5,080 nucleotides of DNA, taken from positions 1 to 5,080 of the forward strand of contig JBLIOL010000362.1 in NCBI GenBank assembly GCA_047639615.1, written 5' to 3'. Each line of letters begins with the position of its first letter. Within the stretch, counting starts at the first letter, position 1. A program made the position numbers and the translations under genes. Shown one piece after another: positions 4,850 to 5,080 of this stretch. The stretch comes from CAYWNK01 sp047639615. GTDB lineage: Bacteria > Planctomycetota > UBA1135 > GCA-002686595. Below the pieces are notes generated by a model, which worked only from the letters and a program-made list of their open reading frames with translations, was not told where the DNA came from and did no database searches.

Positions 4850-5080
4850 ACCCACCGATCCCCCTGGAGACGCCGGCTGCTGCTTGCCGGTGGTCTAGGA
4901 ATTCTGCTGTTGGCAGGCCTAGAGGGAGGTCTGCGCCTGCAGGGCTTCGGCCAGCGGGCGGCGATTTGGTTCGATCCGGAGGTGGGCTACCGCAATCAGC
5001 CCGATCAGACGCGCTGGATGATCGGGCCAAAGGGTGAGCGGCTCGCGCAGATCGAGACCAATGATCAGGGTTTTCGCGGG
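4847..5080 (+). CDS. N-terminus of a membrane-anchored protein, probably SGNH/GDSL-type hydrolase (partial)
   Basis: An open frame of 78 codons runs off the window. Basic residues (HRSPWRRR, 3-10) precede a hydrophobic segment (about 11-25). Next comes an EGGLRLQGF stretch (26-34), the E..LRL pattern I associate with N-terminal anchors of SGNH hydrolases. FDPEVGYRNQP (42-52) and TNDQGFRG (71-78) match the usual lead-in before the catalytic block in extracytoplasmic SGNH/GDSL-like proteins. The catalytic Ser, Asn, Gly and His/Asp motifs lie outside the window, so the activity is unproven. The expected topology is one membrane segment with the rest outside the cytoplasm. An in-frame ATG at 4838 could add three residues (MAP); neither start has a clear Shine-Dalgarno. 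The gene is divergent from rimJ with overlapping start codons. Confidence 0.7.
   Translation, partial: MTHRSPWRRRLLLAGGLGILLLAGLEGGLRLQGFGQRAAIWFDPEVGYRNQPDQTRWMIGPKGERLAQIETNDQGFRG

Noticed and set aside
3971..4855. Minus-strand open frame of 294 codons covering rimJ in another frame
   Set aside because: The product is an Arg/Pro/Ser-rich out-of-frame shadow; the true frame gives near-identical RimJ motifs.
1..5080. CRISPR array, insertion sequence or long direct repeats
   Set aside because: No regularly spaced repeats, no transposase-like product and no terminal inverted repeats with target duplications were seen.

Overview
The window is high-GC bacterial DNA with strong G/C preference at third codon positions. 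It looks like an ordinary chromosome, with no sign of mobile elements or phage. No gene fixes the taxon. The MutS N-terminal half (for example its DPKKTKGIVSRD and LAWVDLSTGRF stretches) and a membrane-anchored SGNH-type N-terminus remind me of Planctomycetota, Myxococcota or similar deep-branching Gram-negative lineages. That placement is an impression from memory, not a demonstrated assignment. Two predicted lipoproteins argue for a diderm cell envelope.

Layout. (1) 1-1371, minus strand: the first 457 codons of mutS, truncated by the window edge. (2) 1372-1576: a divergent intergenic region holding a perfect 11-bp inverted repeat directly upstream of mutS, two homopolymer G tracts, a possible mutS promoter and a cluster of GGCC-cored palindromes. 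(3) 1577-3603, plus strand: a two-gene operon joined by an ATGA overlap. The first gene encodes a COG3014-like helical-repeat lipoprotein and the second an LpoB-family (COG3417) lipoprotein. (4) 3604-4254: a 651-bp convergent intergenic region without a convincing gene but with several strong hairpins. Two of these are plus-strand intrinsic terminators, and the stretch before the first could be a small structured RNA. (5) 4255-4848, minus strand: rimJ, a GNAT-family N-terminal acetyltransferase very close in motif content to the enzyme that acetylates ribosomal protein S5. (6) 4847 to the window end, plus strand: the start of a membrane-anchored protein, probably an SGNH/GDSL-type hydrolase, whose start codon overlaps that of rimJ on the other strand.

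How it fits together. mutS (DNA repair) and rimJ (translation-associated protein modification) are housekeeping genes unrelated to the lipoprotein pair. The pair is the only multi-gene unit. By family resemblance it is an envelope module, possibly linked to peptidoglycan synthase control or to another outer-membrane-tethered complex. Unlike E. coli LpoB, the LpoB-like protein here has almost no linker between its lipid anchor and its folded domain, so the E. coli mode of reaching an inner-membrane synthase cannot simply be carried over. I see no clear sign of a wholly new system. The most worthwhile leads are the lipoprotein pair, the inverted repeat in front of mutS, and the hairpin-rich non-coding stretch around 3890-4109.
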